A DNA stretch of 5,857 bases. Origin: Anaerolineales bacterium. GTDB taxonomy: Bacteria > Chloroflexota > Anaerolineae > Anaerolineales > Villigracilaceae. A model generated the notes under the pieces. It had not been told where the DNA came from. It saw only the letters and a program-made list of their open reading frames with translations, and made no database searches. The stretch's first letter is position 1. Each line of letters starts with the position of its first letter. Positions 1 through 5,857 of this stretch are shown here, one piece after another. Location of the stretch: positions 7,596-13,452 of the forward strand of contig JAOZOM010000031.1 of NCBI GenBank assembly GCA_029933275.1. The letters are read 5' to 3'. Made by a program: the position numbers and the translations under genes.

Positions 1-714
1 GAATCGGCATATTATCAGGATTTGGATTTACCCTCTCCCACCCTCGATATAGGATGCGGTGACGGGCATTTTGCTTCGCTGACATTTGATCGCAAGCTCG
101 AAGTCGGACTTGACCCGTGGCATGGTCCCATTCAAGAGGCGGGGACGCGGGGCGTGTACGATCTGCTCATCGAAGCGGACGCGGCACAAAGCCCCTTCCC
201 GGATGGGGCTTTCGCGAGTGCTTTGAGCAATTCCGTGCTGGAGCATATTCCCCAAGTCGAGGCTGTTTTAACGGAAGCAAGCCGCTTATTAAGAGCGGAT
301 GCGCCTTTTGTCTTTTGTGTCCCTAATCATCAATTTTTGCCAAACCTGTCTGTGGCGCGCTTCCTCGACAAAATCCACTTAAAGGGATTGGCAGAGGCGT
401 ACCGTGCTTTCTTCAACAAAATTTCGCGTCACTATCATTGTGATCCACCCGAAGTCTGGGAAAAACGCCTCAACGCGGCGGGATTTGAAATGGAAGAATA
501 TTGGCATTATTTCTCTCCCGATTCTTTGCGCGTGTTAGAATGGGGGCATTATTTCGGCTTGCCTTCGCTAATCATGCATGTTTTTACCCGTAAATGGCTA
601 CTTTCCCCCACCCATTGGAATTTATATTTTACCGAACGTTTTACACGCAAATATGCGTCCACTGAACCCGTTGATGATGGAGCGTATACTTTTTATATTG
701 CCCGAAAGCGTTAA
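1..714 (+). CDS. Class I SAM-dependent methyltransferase, 5' partial
   Basis: The frame is open from the first base to the TAA at 712-714 and gives 237 visible residues. Numbering from position 1, the SAM-binding glycine loop LDIGCGDGHF is at residues 15-24, the acidic residue after strand beta-2 is D38 in VGLDPW, and D60 lies before the SPFPDGAF segment (64-71). The SNSVLEHI stretch (76-83) and the VFCVPN strand (104-109) complete a Methyltransf_11-type Rossmann fold. A TTG at 22 could serve as a start, but only 8 residues would then precede the SAM loop, far fewer than usual, so the true start is probably upstream of the window. The C-terminal 110 residues are rich in aromatic residues (YWHYFSPDSL) and may shape the acceptor site. 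The protein looks soluble and cytoplasmic. The fold is clear. The substrate is unknown; the neighbouring glycosyltransferases suggest a sugar, lipid or glycan precursor, which is inference. Confidence 0.9.
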   Translation, partial: ESAYYQDLDLPSPTLDIGCGDGHFASLTFDRKLEVGLDPWHGPIQEAGTRGVYDLLIEADAAQSPFPDGAFASALSNSVLEHIPQVEAVLTEASRLLRADAPFVFCVPNHQFLPNLSVARFLDKIHLKGLAEAYRAFFNKISRHYHCDPPEVWEKRLNAAGFEMEEYWHYFSPDSLRVLEWGHYFGLPSLIMHVFTRKWLLSPTHWNLYFTERFTRKYASTEPVDDGAYTFYIARKR

Positions 715-735
715 CTAAAGTCTAAAGTCTTAAAA
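715..735. repeat. Short heptamer tandem repeat between genes 1 and 2
   Basis: Directly after the methyltransferase stop codon the sequence reads CTAAAGT / CTAAAGT / CTTAAAA: two exact 7-base units followed by a degenerate third. The unit is one base different from CTGAAGT, the reverse complement of the main unit found inside the third gene at 3457-3487. The array occupies most of the 25-base gap. No hairpin or promoter-like element is visible here. Confidence 0.65.
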
Positions 736-742
736 AAATATG
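731..742 (+). promoter_or_regulatory. A-rich translation start region without Shine-Dalgarno
   Basis: The bases before the ATG at 740 are T followed by seven A and a T, with no AGGAG-like sequence in the preceding 20 bases. An in-frame TAA at 731-733 lies just upstream, so 740 is the first possible start in this frame. Initiation is likely by reinitiation after the upstream gene or by an A-rich leader; this mechanism is inferred. Confidence 0.45.
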
Positions 743-2857
743 AATGAACCTAGTGTTTTAGATTATCTCAAATCAAAATTGGGGATGCGTGTTGAACTCC
801 CCAATGAGGAAGTTAATGCCCCTCTCCTCCCCCCAGAAACGGAAGAACAAGAACCCGCTCCGCTTTTAAACGAGCTGGTTGAAATTTCTGCCACTGAGAT
901 CGCCTCCCCTGTAAAAATTTCCTCTAAAAGATTTCCTTTACGCACAATTTTAGCTTTGCTTTTGGCTTTAATGGGACAAGCCGCTTTTGAGCCGCCCCAA
1001 CATGCCAGCACAACGGGACTTGTCTTCTATTTTGCCGCGTTCCTGATACTTGCTTTGGCATATTATCGCGAAGAATGGCGTTTACCATCTCTGCGCGAGA
1101 GTGAGATGAATATCGATGATTGGAAATTTAAGATATTTTTCTTTTTCCTGTCTATCCCATTTATTTTGGCGGCTTTCTTCACTTTCGCGGGAAATTCTTT
1201 TAACGCGCTTAATCTTTTCCCGTGGTCACTTTCTCTACTTCTTTTAATTTGGTCCTTTTGGCAACCGAAGAAGAAAAAAACTTTCCCCGAAGAAGTAGCA
1301 GAAGATGAAGATAAAAAGGCAAAATGGCTTTGGGTTTTGCTGGTTGCACTTATTGCAGTTATTGTGCTTTTCTTTCGACTTTATCAAATCGGGGCAGTGC
1401 CGCCGGAGCCTTTTAGTGATCATGCTGAGAAAATTCTCGATATTTACGATATTACACAAGGGGAAACGCATATTTTCTTCCCGCGGAATACGGGGCGAGA
1501 AGCCTTCCAAATGTATTGGACTTTGCTCATCGCCAAGATTTTTGGCACAGGGCTAACTTTCTTAAGTCTCAAACTTGGGACAACGATTTTAGGTTTATTG
1601 ACCATCCCCTATATTTATTTGCTCGGAAAAGAAGTAGCCAATAAACGCGTTGGGTTGATTGCCGCGTTTCTAATGGGGATTTCTTATTGGCATAATGTGA
1701 TTAGCCGTGTTGGATTGCGTTTCCCGCTTTATCCGCTTTTCGTTGCACCGGTCTTGTTTTATTTATTCCGCGGTATCCGCAAGCAGAGTCGCAACGATTT
1801 TATCCTCGCGGGCATTTTTCTTGGCATCGGAGCGCATGGTTATAGCTCTTATCGGATTATGCCTTTTGTGGTTATAGCGGCGATTCTTTTATATCTCTTG
1901 CATAAACAATCTCGAGGATTGAGAAAACAGGTGCTTATCCATCTTGCAATTCTCGCACTGATTTCTATTGCCATTTTTCTTCCCTTGGCGCGTTATGCCT
2001 TAGAAAATCCCTATGAGTTTTCAAACCGCGCGCTCTCGCGAATAGGTTATTTGAATAGCGAGAGTTTCTCGATTTTCGCATCCAATATCTGGGATGGGGC
2101 GCGGATGATTAATTGGGATAATGGCAATATCTGGGTTCATGCTGTTCCGGGACGACCCGCGTTGGGCGTGATCAGCGGCGCGTTATTTCTGCTTGGGGTT
2201 GCCCTGCTCTTATTCCGCTATTTTAGGCGGGGACACTGGCTTGACCTTTTCTTGCTTCTGTCCATTTTGCTTTTGCAATTGCCCTCAACTATGTCTATCG
2301 CATTCCCAATGGAGAATCCGGCGATGAATCGGGCTGGGGGTGCAACAGTGGTCATCTTTTTAATTGCCGCGCTAGCTGCCGATGGGCTGCTCTCAAGCCT
2401 AAGGTCACGCGCGTCCCGCCGTTGGGAAAAAATATCTGTTTGGATTTTCGTCATCCTGCTCGCGGGGATATCCATCCGCCAAAATTATGATTTGGTCTTC
2501 AATCAATATGCGGAGGAGTATCAGCGCAGTGCGTGGAATTCATCCGAAATGGGTGAGGTGATTTTGCAATTTGAAGAGACCTACGGTCAAACGGATACGG
2601 TTTGGATTGTGCCCTATATGCACTGGGTGGATACGCGTTTGCCCGGCGTTTGGGCGGGAATTCCGAACCGTGATTTTGCGCTTTGGCAAAATGATTTAGA
2701 AAATAGCCGAGGGTATGCCGGGGTAAAACTCTTTATGGTGAAGCCCGAAGACGAAGGGACTTTAGCTATTTTGGCAAGTTTATATCCCAATGGAAAATTG
2801 AGTCGCTATACTTCGACAACGCCTAACCATGATTTTATGATTTTCTTTGTGCCTTAA
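740..2857 (+). CDS. Polytopic GT39/PMT-type glycosyltransferase (GT-C fold)
   Basis: This complete 705-residue protein begins with a hydrophilic, probably cytoplasmic segment (1-64, starting with SVLDYLKSKLG). Four membrane helices follow (about 66-82, 91-109, 130-150, 157-174), then a highly charged loop with KKKK at 177-180 and an acidic run at 184-191. The glycosyltransferase core starts with the helix at about 196-213. Its first outer loop carries PPEPFSDHAEK, where D227 is the likely catalytic-type aspartate of GT-C enzymes. About ten further helices follow, with motifs such as YWHNVISRVGLRFPLYP (316-332) and AHGYSSYRIMPF (365-376), and the last helix ends near 580. The final 120 residues form a soluble, probably extracytoplasmic tail (VWIVPYMHWVDTR at 621-633). 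Such enzymes use polyprenyl-phosphate sugars at the outer membrane face. The protein contains no cysteine. The start is fixed by an in-frame stop at 731-733. It lies 25 bases after gene 1 and 14 before gene 3, so co-transcription is likely. Sugar and acceptor cannot be deduced. Confidence 0.85.
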   Translation: MNEPSVLDYLKSKLGMRVELPNEEVNAPLLPPETEEQEPAPLLNELVEISATEIASPVKISSKRFPLRTILALLLALMGQAAFEPPQHASTTGLVFYFAAFLILALAYYREEWRLPSLRESEMNIDDWKFKIFFFFLSIPFILAAFFTFAGNSFNALNLFPWSLSLLLLIWSFWQPKKKKTFPEEVAEDEDKKAKWLWVLLVALIAVIVLFFRLYQIGAVPPEPFSDHAEKILDIYDITQGETHIFFPRNTGREAFQMYWTLLIAKIFGTGLTFLSLKLGTTILGLLTIPYIYLLGKEVANKRVGLIAAFLMGISYWHNVISRVGLRFPLYPLFVAPVLFYLFRGIRKQSRNDFILAGIFLGIGAHGYSSYRIMPFVVIAAILLYLLHKQSRGLRKQVLIHLAILALISIAIFLPLARYALENPYEFSNRALSRIGYLNSESFSIFASNIWDGARMINWDNGNIWVHAVPGRPALGVISGALFLLGVALLLFRYFRRGHWLDLFLLLSILLLQLPSTMSIAFPMENPAMNRAGGATVVIFLIAALAADGLLSSLRSRASRRWEKISVWIFVILLAGISIRQNYDLVFNQYAEEYQRSAWNSSEMGEVILQFEETYGQTDTVWIVPYMHWVDTRLPGVWAGIPNRDFALWQNDLENSRGYAGVKLFMVKPEDEGTLAILASLYPNGKLSRYTSTTPNHDFMIFFVP

Positions 2858-2874
2858 AAAATATTATTCTTATG
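2858..2874 (+). promoter_or_regulatory. A/T-rich 14-base gap and start without Shine-Dalgarno
   Basis: Between the TAA of gene 2 (2855-2857) and the ATG at 2872 there are 14 bases, only one of them G or C, and no purine-rich ribosome-binding motif. The last in-frame stop upstream is the TGA at 2830-2832 and no other ATG, GTG or TTG lies between it and 2872, which supports the chosen start. The closeness to the preceding stop fits translational coupling. Confidence 0.45.
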
Positions 2875-5857
2875 ACTGATACTAAAAATAAACATTCCCT
2901 TCTCTACGATATTGCGCTCATCTTCGTTATTCTGGCTGGATTTTGGTTTCGCTCGGTCGGTTTAGATTGGGACGAAGGTCAGCACCTGCATCCGGACGAA
3001 CGCTTTTTGACGATGGTCGAGAGTGCAATTGTGCCAGTTGGCACGGGGGAGGAGATTCTCGGCGATCCGCCCGAAGGTTGCACGGCGTGGGGTGGATATT
3101 TTGATACCGCGTGTTCTTCGTTGAACCCAAACAATCGCGGGCATGGATTTTTTGTTTATGGTACTTTGCCAATTTTTCTCACGCGCTATATCGCCGAATG
3201 GACGGGGGAAACGGGCTACGGGAGCGTCCATTTGGTAGGACGGCAACTCTCGGCTTTGGTAGATTTGTTGAGTATCGTGCTTCTTTATTTCATCGTAGCG
3301 CGTGTTTATAACCGAAAGGTAGCTTTGCTTTCCGCAGCTTTCTCTGCCTTAGCCGTTTTGCAGATTCAACAATCCCATTTTTTTACGGTAGATACTTTTA
3401 CCAATTTCTTTATGTTTCTAGCGATTTATTTCGCAGTGGAAATTGCATTTAGCTCTCAGATATCAGACTTCAGACATCAGACTTCAGAAGAAAAATCATC
3501 GTTCAACATTCTGCGTTCTAAATTATTTTGGCTCAGTATCGGTTTTGGTCTTGCGCTTGGTATGGCGGTTGCCTCCAAAATTAACGCGGCAGTTTTAGCG
3601 GTTTTATTACCCGCGTCTATTTATTATCGATATTATCGGTATGTTGTACCCAGCAAGCAGGATTCACAGAGCAGTGACCCGTTATCCCCAAATACTGAAA
3701 AGCACCTACTAAATACTGACCACTGGACAACAATCACTATTCTCCTCATAGTTGGTGCGCTGGCATCATTCATCGCTTTTCGTATCTTCCAACCTTATGC
3801 TTTTAGCGGACCAAATATTCTCGGCATCATCCCCAACGAGACTTGGGTCAGCAATATCATGGAGCAACGCGCCCAAGCTAGCGGAGATGCGGATTTGCCT
3901 TTTGCTTTTCAATGGGCGCGGCGTTCGCATCTCTTTTCTGCCAAAAACTTAACTATTTGGGGTTTGGGACTTCCCCTCGGGATTTTAGCTTGGGCAGGGT
4001 TCTTCTGGATGGGCTGGCGCATCTTCAAAAATGGCGAAAAGAAACATCTTTTGCTCTGGGGCTGGACAGCTTTTTATTTCCTTTGGCAATCTATACAATT
4101 TAATCCCACTATGCGTTATCAGTTACCAATCTATCCGCTTTTGGCAATGATGGCGGCGTGGGGCGTGGAACAAGTTGCAAGTGGCAAGTGGCAGGTGGCA
4201 AATAAAAAGTGGAAAGTTTTCATTAAATCTTTTGGCGTTCTTTTAGGAACGGTAGTTTTAGTGCTAACCGCACTTTGGGCGTATGCTTTTGTGCAGATTT
4301 ATCAACGTCCACATAGTCGAGTTTCGGCGGCACGCTGGATTTATAATAATGTGCCAGCGGCAGTTAATCTTAATATCACGCAGGCGGATGGGGAGGCATA
4401 TCAGCAACCGATTTATATCCCCAAAGATTTTGTCATCTCTCAAACACAAGTCTACGACCAGAATTTTTTCCCTAAAGTAAATGGTTCGCTTAATGGGGTC
4501 AGTTTTGGGCATGTGCAAAGCCAAAATAGCTCCCCGCAGACCATCACGGTTAAGATTGGGGTTGAGCCATATCCTCCGCCCGATGAGGTGCTGGCAGAAG
4601 CCATTTTCAGCGGAGATTTATCCACCGGAAAGCAAGTTTCGGTCCAGTTTGATTCGCCCGTCCAAGTGCTAGAGGGGCAAATTTATTATCTCAATATCAG
4701 CACCACAGCCGAGGGAATCATCCTAACAGGTTCATCCTTAATTAATGAAAGCTCTTGGGATGACGGTTTACCACTCCGCATAGATGGCTATGACGCGTTT
4801 GGCGGACTTTATCCGCCCGGTTTAAATATGGAAATGTATTGGGAGGATAACGCCGATAAAGTGGAGCGTTTGGTCTCAAATTTAGCACAAGGCGATTATC
4901 TTTTCATTTCGTCCAACCGTCAGTGGGCAACTTTACCGCGCGTCCCTGAGCGATATCCGCTCACAAAAGCCTATTACGAAGCCCTTATTGGATGTCCTCC
5001 CGAAAAAGATGTAATCTGGTGCTATAACACCGCCCGCCCCGGCGACTTTGAAGGCGAGCTAGGCTACGAACTGGTCAAAGTTTTTGAATCCTTCCCCACG
5101 CTTGAAATCCCCGGGGTTTTTCATTGGGAAGCAAATGACCAATTCGCTGAAGAAGCCTTTACGGTCTACGACCATACGAAGGTCTTGATCTTCAAAAAAC
5201 GCGCCGACTTTGATGTAAACCAAGTCCGCACTTTGCTCAGCGCAGTGGATTTAAGCCATGTTATTCACTTAACGCCGAAAGCCGCGGGAGAATATAAACC
5301 CGAAGACGAGAAATCTTTACTGCTCTCGGAAGAAGATTTAGTGCGACAGCGCGCGGGTGGAACTTGGTCTGAGCTTTTCAACGCGGATGCGCTGAAAAAC
5401 AAATATCCTATTTTGGGCTTATTGCTTTGGTATTTCTTCGTTTTCGTGCTGGGACTTTTTACCTATCCTATCGTGCGGCGAATTTTCCCCGGTCTCTCCG
5501 ATAAAGGATACCCGATCTCGCGCACCTTTGGGTTACTTCTGCTGGCGTACTTCCCGTGGCTGCTCGGCTCTTTCGGAATCGCCTATAGCCGATTAAATAT
5601 CGCACTTGTTTTCGGCGCGATTCTGCTCATCGGCGCGTGGCAGGGATATGCACAACGCGAGGAACTCAAAGCCGAATGGCGCGAAAATCGCAAATACTAT
5701 TTGATGATTGAGGGTCTTTTCCTGACCTTCTTTATGATTGACTTGCTCATCCGCATCGGCAATCCCGACCTTTGGCATCCCTCTAAAGGTGGCGAAAGAC
5801 CGATGGATTTATCTTATCTTCACGCGGTCATCAAAAGCACCACTTTCCCGCCTTATG
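2872..5857 (+). CDS. GT39-like glycosyltransferase fused to DUF2298 (Chlor_Arch_YYY) domain, 3' partial
   Basis: The frame runs from the ATG at 2872 to the window end without a stop: 995 residues and still open. The first module (about 10-472) is GT39-like with some eleven helices. Its first outer loop has HLHPDER (38-44), the acidic motif expected at the GT-C active site. Further family-like motifs are SHFFTVDTF (168-176), GMAVASKINA (230-239) and MRYQLPIYPL (414-423). A long outer region (about 475-840) carries SAARWIYNNVP (485-495), ESSWDDGLPL (626-635), SSNR (680-683), PERYPLT (691-697) and EEAFTVYDHTKV (761-772), interrupted by a beta-rich insert. From about 844 the protein re-enters the membrane with a DUF2298 start: FTYPIVRRIFPGLSDKGY (863-880), then GGERPMDLSYLH (973-984) at the edge. 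The YYYxG motif that names the family would be expected just beyond. The only four cysteines (70, 81, 708, 717) are in predicted outer regions. Three heptamer repeats lie in cytoplasmic loops. Likely role: transfer of a lipid-linked sugar at the membrane; the role of DUF2298 is unknown. Confidence 0.88.
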   Translation, partial: MTDTKNKHSLLYDIALIFVILAGFWFRSVGLDWDEGQHLHPDERFLTMVESAIVPVGTGEEILGDPPEGCTAWGGYFDTACSSLNPNNRGHGFFVYGTLPIFLTRYIAEWTGETGYGSVHLVGRQLSALVDLLSIVLLYFIVARVYNRKVALLSAAFSALAVLQIQQSHFFTVDTFTNFFMFLAIYFAVEIAFSSQISDFRHQTSEEKSSFNILRSKLFWLSIGFGLALGMAVASKINAAVLAVLLPASIYYRYYRYVVPSKQDSQSSDPLSPNTEKHLLNTDHWTTITILLIVGALASFIAFRIFQPYAFSGPNILGIIPNETWVSNIMEQRAQASGDADLPFAFQWARRSHLFSAKNLTIWGLGLPLGILAWAGFFWMGWRIFKNGEKKHLLLWGWTAFYFLWQSIQFNPTMRYQLPIYPLLAMMAAWGVEQVASGKWQVANKKWKVFIKSFGVLLGTVVLVLTALWAYAFVQIYQRPHSRVSAARWIYNNVPAAVNLNITQADGEAYQQPIYIPKDFVISQTQVYDQNFFPKVNGSLNGVSFGHVQSQNSSPQTITVKIGVEPYPPPDEVLAEAIFSGDLSTGKQVSVQFDSPVQVLEGQIYYLNISTTAEGIILTGSSLINESSWDDGLPLRIDGYDAFGGLYPPGLNMEMYWEDNADKVERLVSNLAQGDYLFISSNRQWATLPRVPERYPLTKAYYEALIGCPPEKDVIWCYNTARPGDFEGELGYELVKVFESFPTLEIPGVFHWEANDQFAEEAFTVYDHTKVLIFKKRADFDVNQVRTLLSAVDLSHVIHLTPKAAGEYKPEDEKSLLLSEEDLVRQRAGGTWSELFNADALKNKYPILGLLLWYFFVFVLGLFTYPIVRRIFPGLSDKGYPISRTFGLLLLAYFPWLLGSFGIAYSRLNIALVFGAILLIGAWQGYAQREELKAEWRENRKYYLMIEGLFLTFFMIDLLIRIGNPDLWHPSKGGERPMDLSYLHAVIKSTTFPPY
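3457..3487. repeat. In-frame heptamer repeat, CAGAYWT unit
   Basis: The units are CAGATAT / CAGACTT / CAGACAT / CAGACTT followed by a partial CAG, four phased copies of a 7-base unit. It encodes QISDFRHQTSE (residues 196-206) in the loop between the helices at about 174-194 and 217-235, predicted to face the cytoplasm. Read on the other strand the unit is CTGAAGT, close to the CTAAAGT unit at 715-728. The peptide is hydrophilic and looks like filler with no conserved motif. Confidence 0.8.
3669..3724. repeat. Degenerate in-frame heptamer repeat, NNNNACT unit
   Basis: Phased in sevens, the region reads GAGCAGT / GACCCGT / TATCCCC / AAATACT / GAAAAGC / ACCTACT / AAATACT / GACCACT. The unit AAATACT recurs exactly 21 bases apart (3690 and 3711), and this is seen in the protein as NTE and NTD seven residues apart. 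The part 3690-3724 is convincing; the upstream part is weaker. It encodes a polar stretch (about residues 267-284) between the helices at about 238-252 and 285-303, again predicted to be cytoplasmic. Confidence 0.6.
4170..4218. repeat. In-frame heptamer repeat, GCAAGTG unit
   Basis: Seven phased units read ACAAGTT / GCAAGTG / GCAAGTG / GCAGGTG / GCAAATA / AAAAGTG / GAAAGTT, two of them identical and the rest diverged. It encodes ASGKWQVANKKWKV (residues 436-449), a basic segment between the helix at about 418-433 and the one at about 449-472, predicted to be on the cytoplasmic side. The two KW pairs show the 7-residue echo that a 7-base repeat produces every 21 bases. Confidence 0.8.
4363..4743 (+). 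other. Beta-rich insert in the outer domain of the GT39-DUF2298 protein
   Basis: Residues about 498-624 separate two blocks that in related Chloroflexota GT39 tails lie close together: ARWIYNNVP (487-495) and ESSWDDGLPL (626-635). The insert has alternating hydrophobic strands such as QTITVKIGVEP and GQIYYLNISTTAEG, few helix-like stretches and no cysteine, which suggests a beta-sandwich of about 125 residues. It should lie outside the cytoplasmic membrane and may bind glycan; this role is inferred from its place. Boundaries are approximate. Confidence 0.55.
5401..5857 (+). other. Start of DUF2298 / Chlor_Arch_YYY membrane domain
   Basis: From residue 844 a helix (about 847-863) is followed by YPIVRRIFPGLSDKGYPISR (865-884), a helix at about 885-903 and others at about 908-923 and 944-962. 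The closing GGERPMDLSYLH (973-984) and STTFPPY (989-995) match the remembered conserved block that leads into the YYYxG motif of this family. The domain is cut by the window edge. TIGR03662 describes such domains in Chloroflexi and archaea with unknown function. Confidence 0.8.

Noticed and set aside
22..714. Methyltransferase starting at the TTG at position 22
   Set aside because: The frame is open upstream to position 1, and this start would leave almost nothing before the SAM-binding loop, so the gene most likely begins outside the window.
1244..1510. Minus-strand open frame opposite gene 2
   Set aside because: It is a complement of a membrane-protein coding stretch with no family-like motif and no plausible context.
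2858..2871. Transcription terminator between genes 2 and 3
   Set aside because: The 14-base gap is A/T-rich but has no GC-rich hairpin, so termination there is not supported.
2927..3246. Overlapping open frames on the minus strand
   Set aside because: They lie opposite the GT39-DUF2298 gene, encode arginine/proline-rich sequence without recognisable domains, and conflict with a strongly supported plus-strand protein.
3752..4103. Short plus-strand open frames in another frame within gene 3
   Set aside because: The main frame here encodes membrane helices and conserved GT39 motifs without a break, so these are out-of-frame shadows and not signs of a frameshift.
3457..4218. CRISPR array or transposon remnant as explanation for the repeats
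   Set aside because: The units are 7 bases long without spacers, there are no terminal inverted repeats or target duplications visible, and the reading frame is kept.
4264..4672. Short open frames on both strands around the beta-rich insert
   Set aside because: The insert reads continuously in the main frame, and the alternative translations show no domain features.

Overview
The window is a tightly packed, single-strand (+) gene cluster with three coding regions and almost no intergenic DNA. The moderate GC content, the mix of a class I methyltransferase with two very large GT-C-type membrane proteins, and above all the start of a Chlor_Arch_YYY (DUF2298) domain fused behind a family 39-like glycosyltransferase, point to a Chloroflexota bacterium, most likely of class Anaerolineae. 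This assignment rests on remembered family features, not on a search.

Layout: positions 1-714 hold the 3' part of a SAM-dependent methyltransferase whose N-terminus lies before the window. After 25 bases containing a short heptamer repeat comes a complete 705-residue polytopic glycosyltransferase of the GT39/PMT (ArnT-like) type (740-2857). After only 14 bases a third reading frame starts at 2872 and stays open to the window edge (at least 995 residues). It contains a GT39-like membrane module, a long extracytoplasmic region interrupted by a beta-rich insert, and the first part of a DUF2298 domain. Its end is beyond position 5857.

The short gaps, common strand and absence of terminators suggest one transcript. 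Neither internal start has a recognisable Shine-Dalgarno sequence; both follow A/T-rich leaders just after the previous stop codon. The two membrane proteins would sit in the cytoplasmic membrane and probably move sugars from polyprenyl-phosphate donors to an acceptor on the outer face. The methyltransferase may modify a sugar, lipid or precursor in the same pathway. No substrate can be read from the sequence.

The most unusual feature is a set of 7-base periodic repeats. One lies between genes 1 and 2. Three different ones lie inside the third gene, each at a place predicted to be a cytoplasmic loop between membrane helices. Because 7 is not a multiple of 3, each array is read in rotating frames and still stays open. 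This looks like a heptamer-repeat class, similar in kind to the STRR sequences of cyanobacteria, that is tolerated inside a membrane-protein gene. The third protein also has only four cysteines in its visible 995 residues, as two close pairs, both predicted to be outside the cell membrane.
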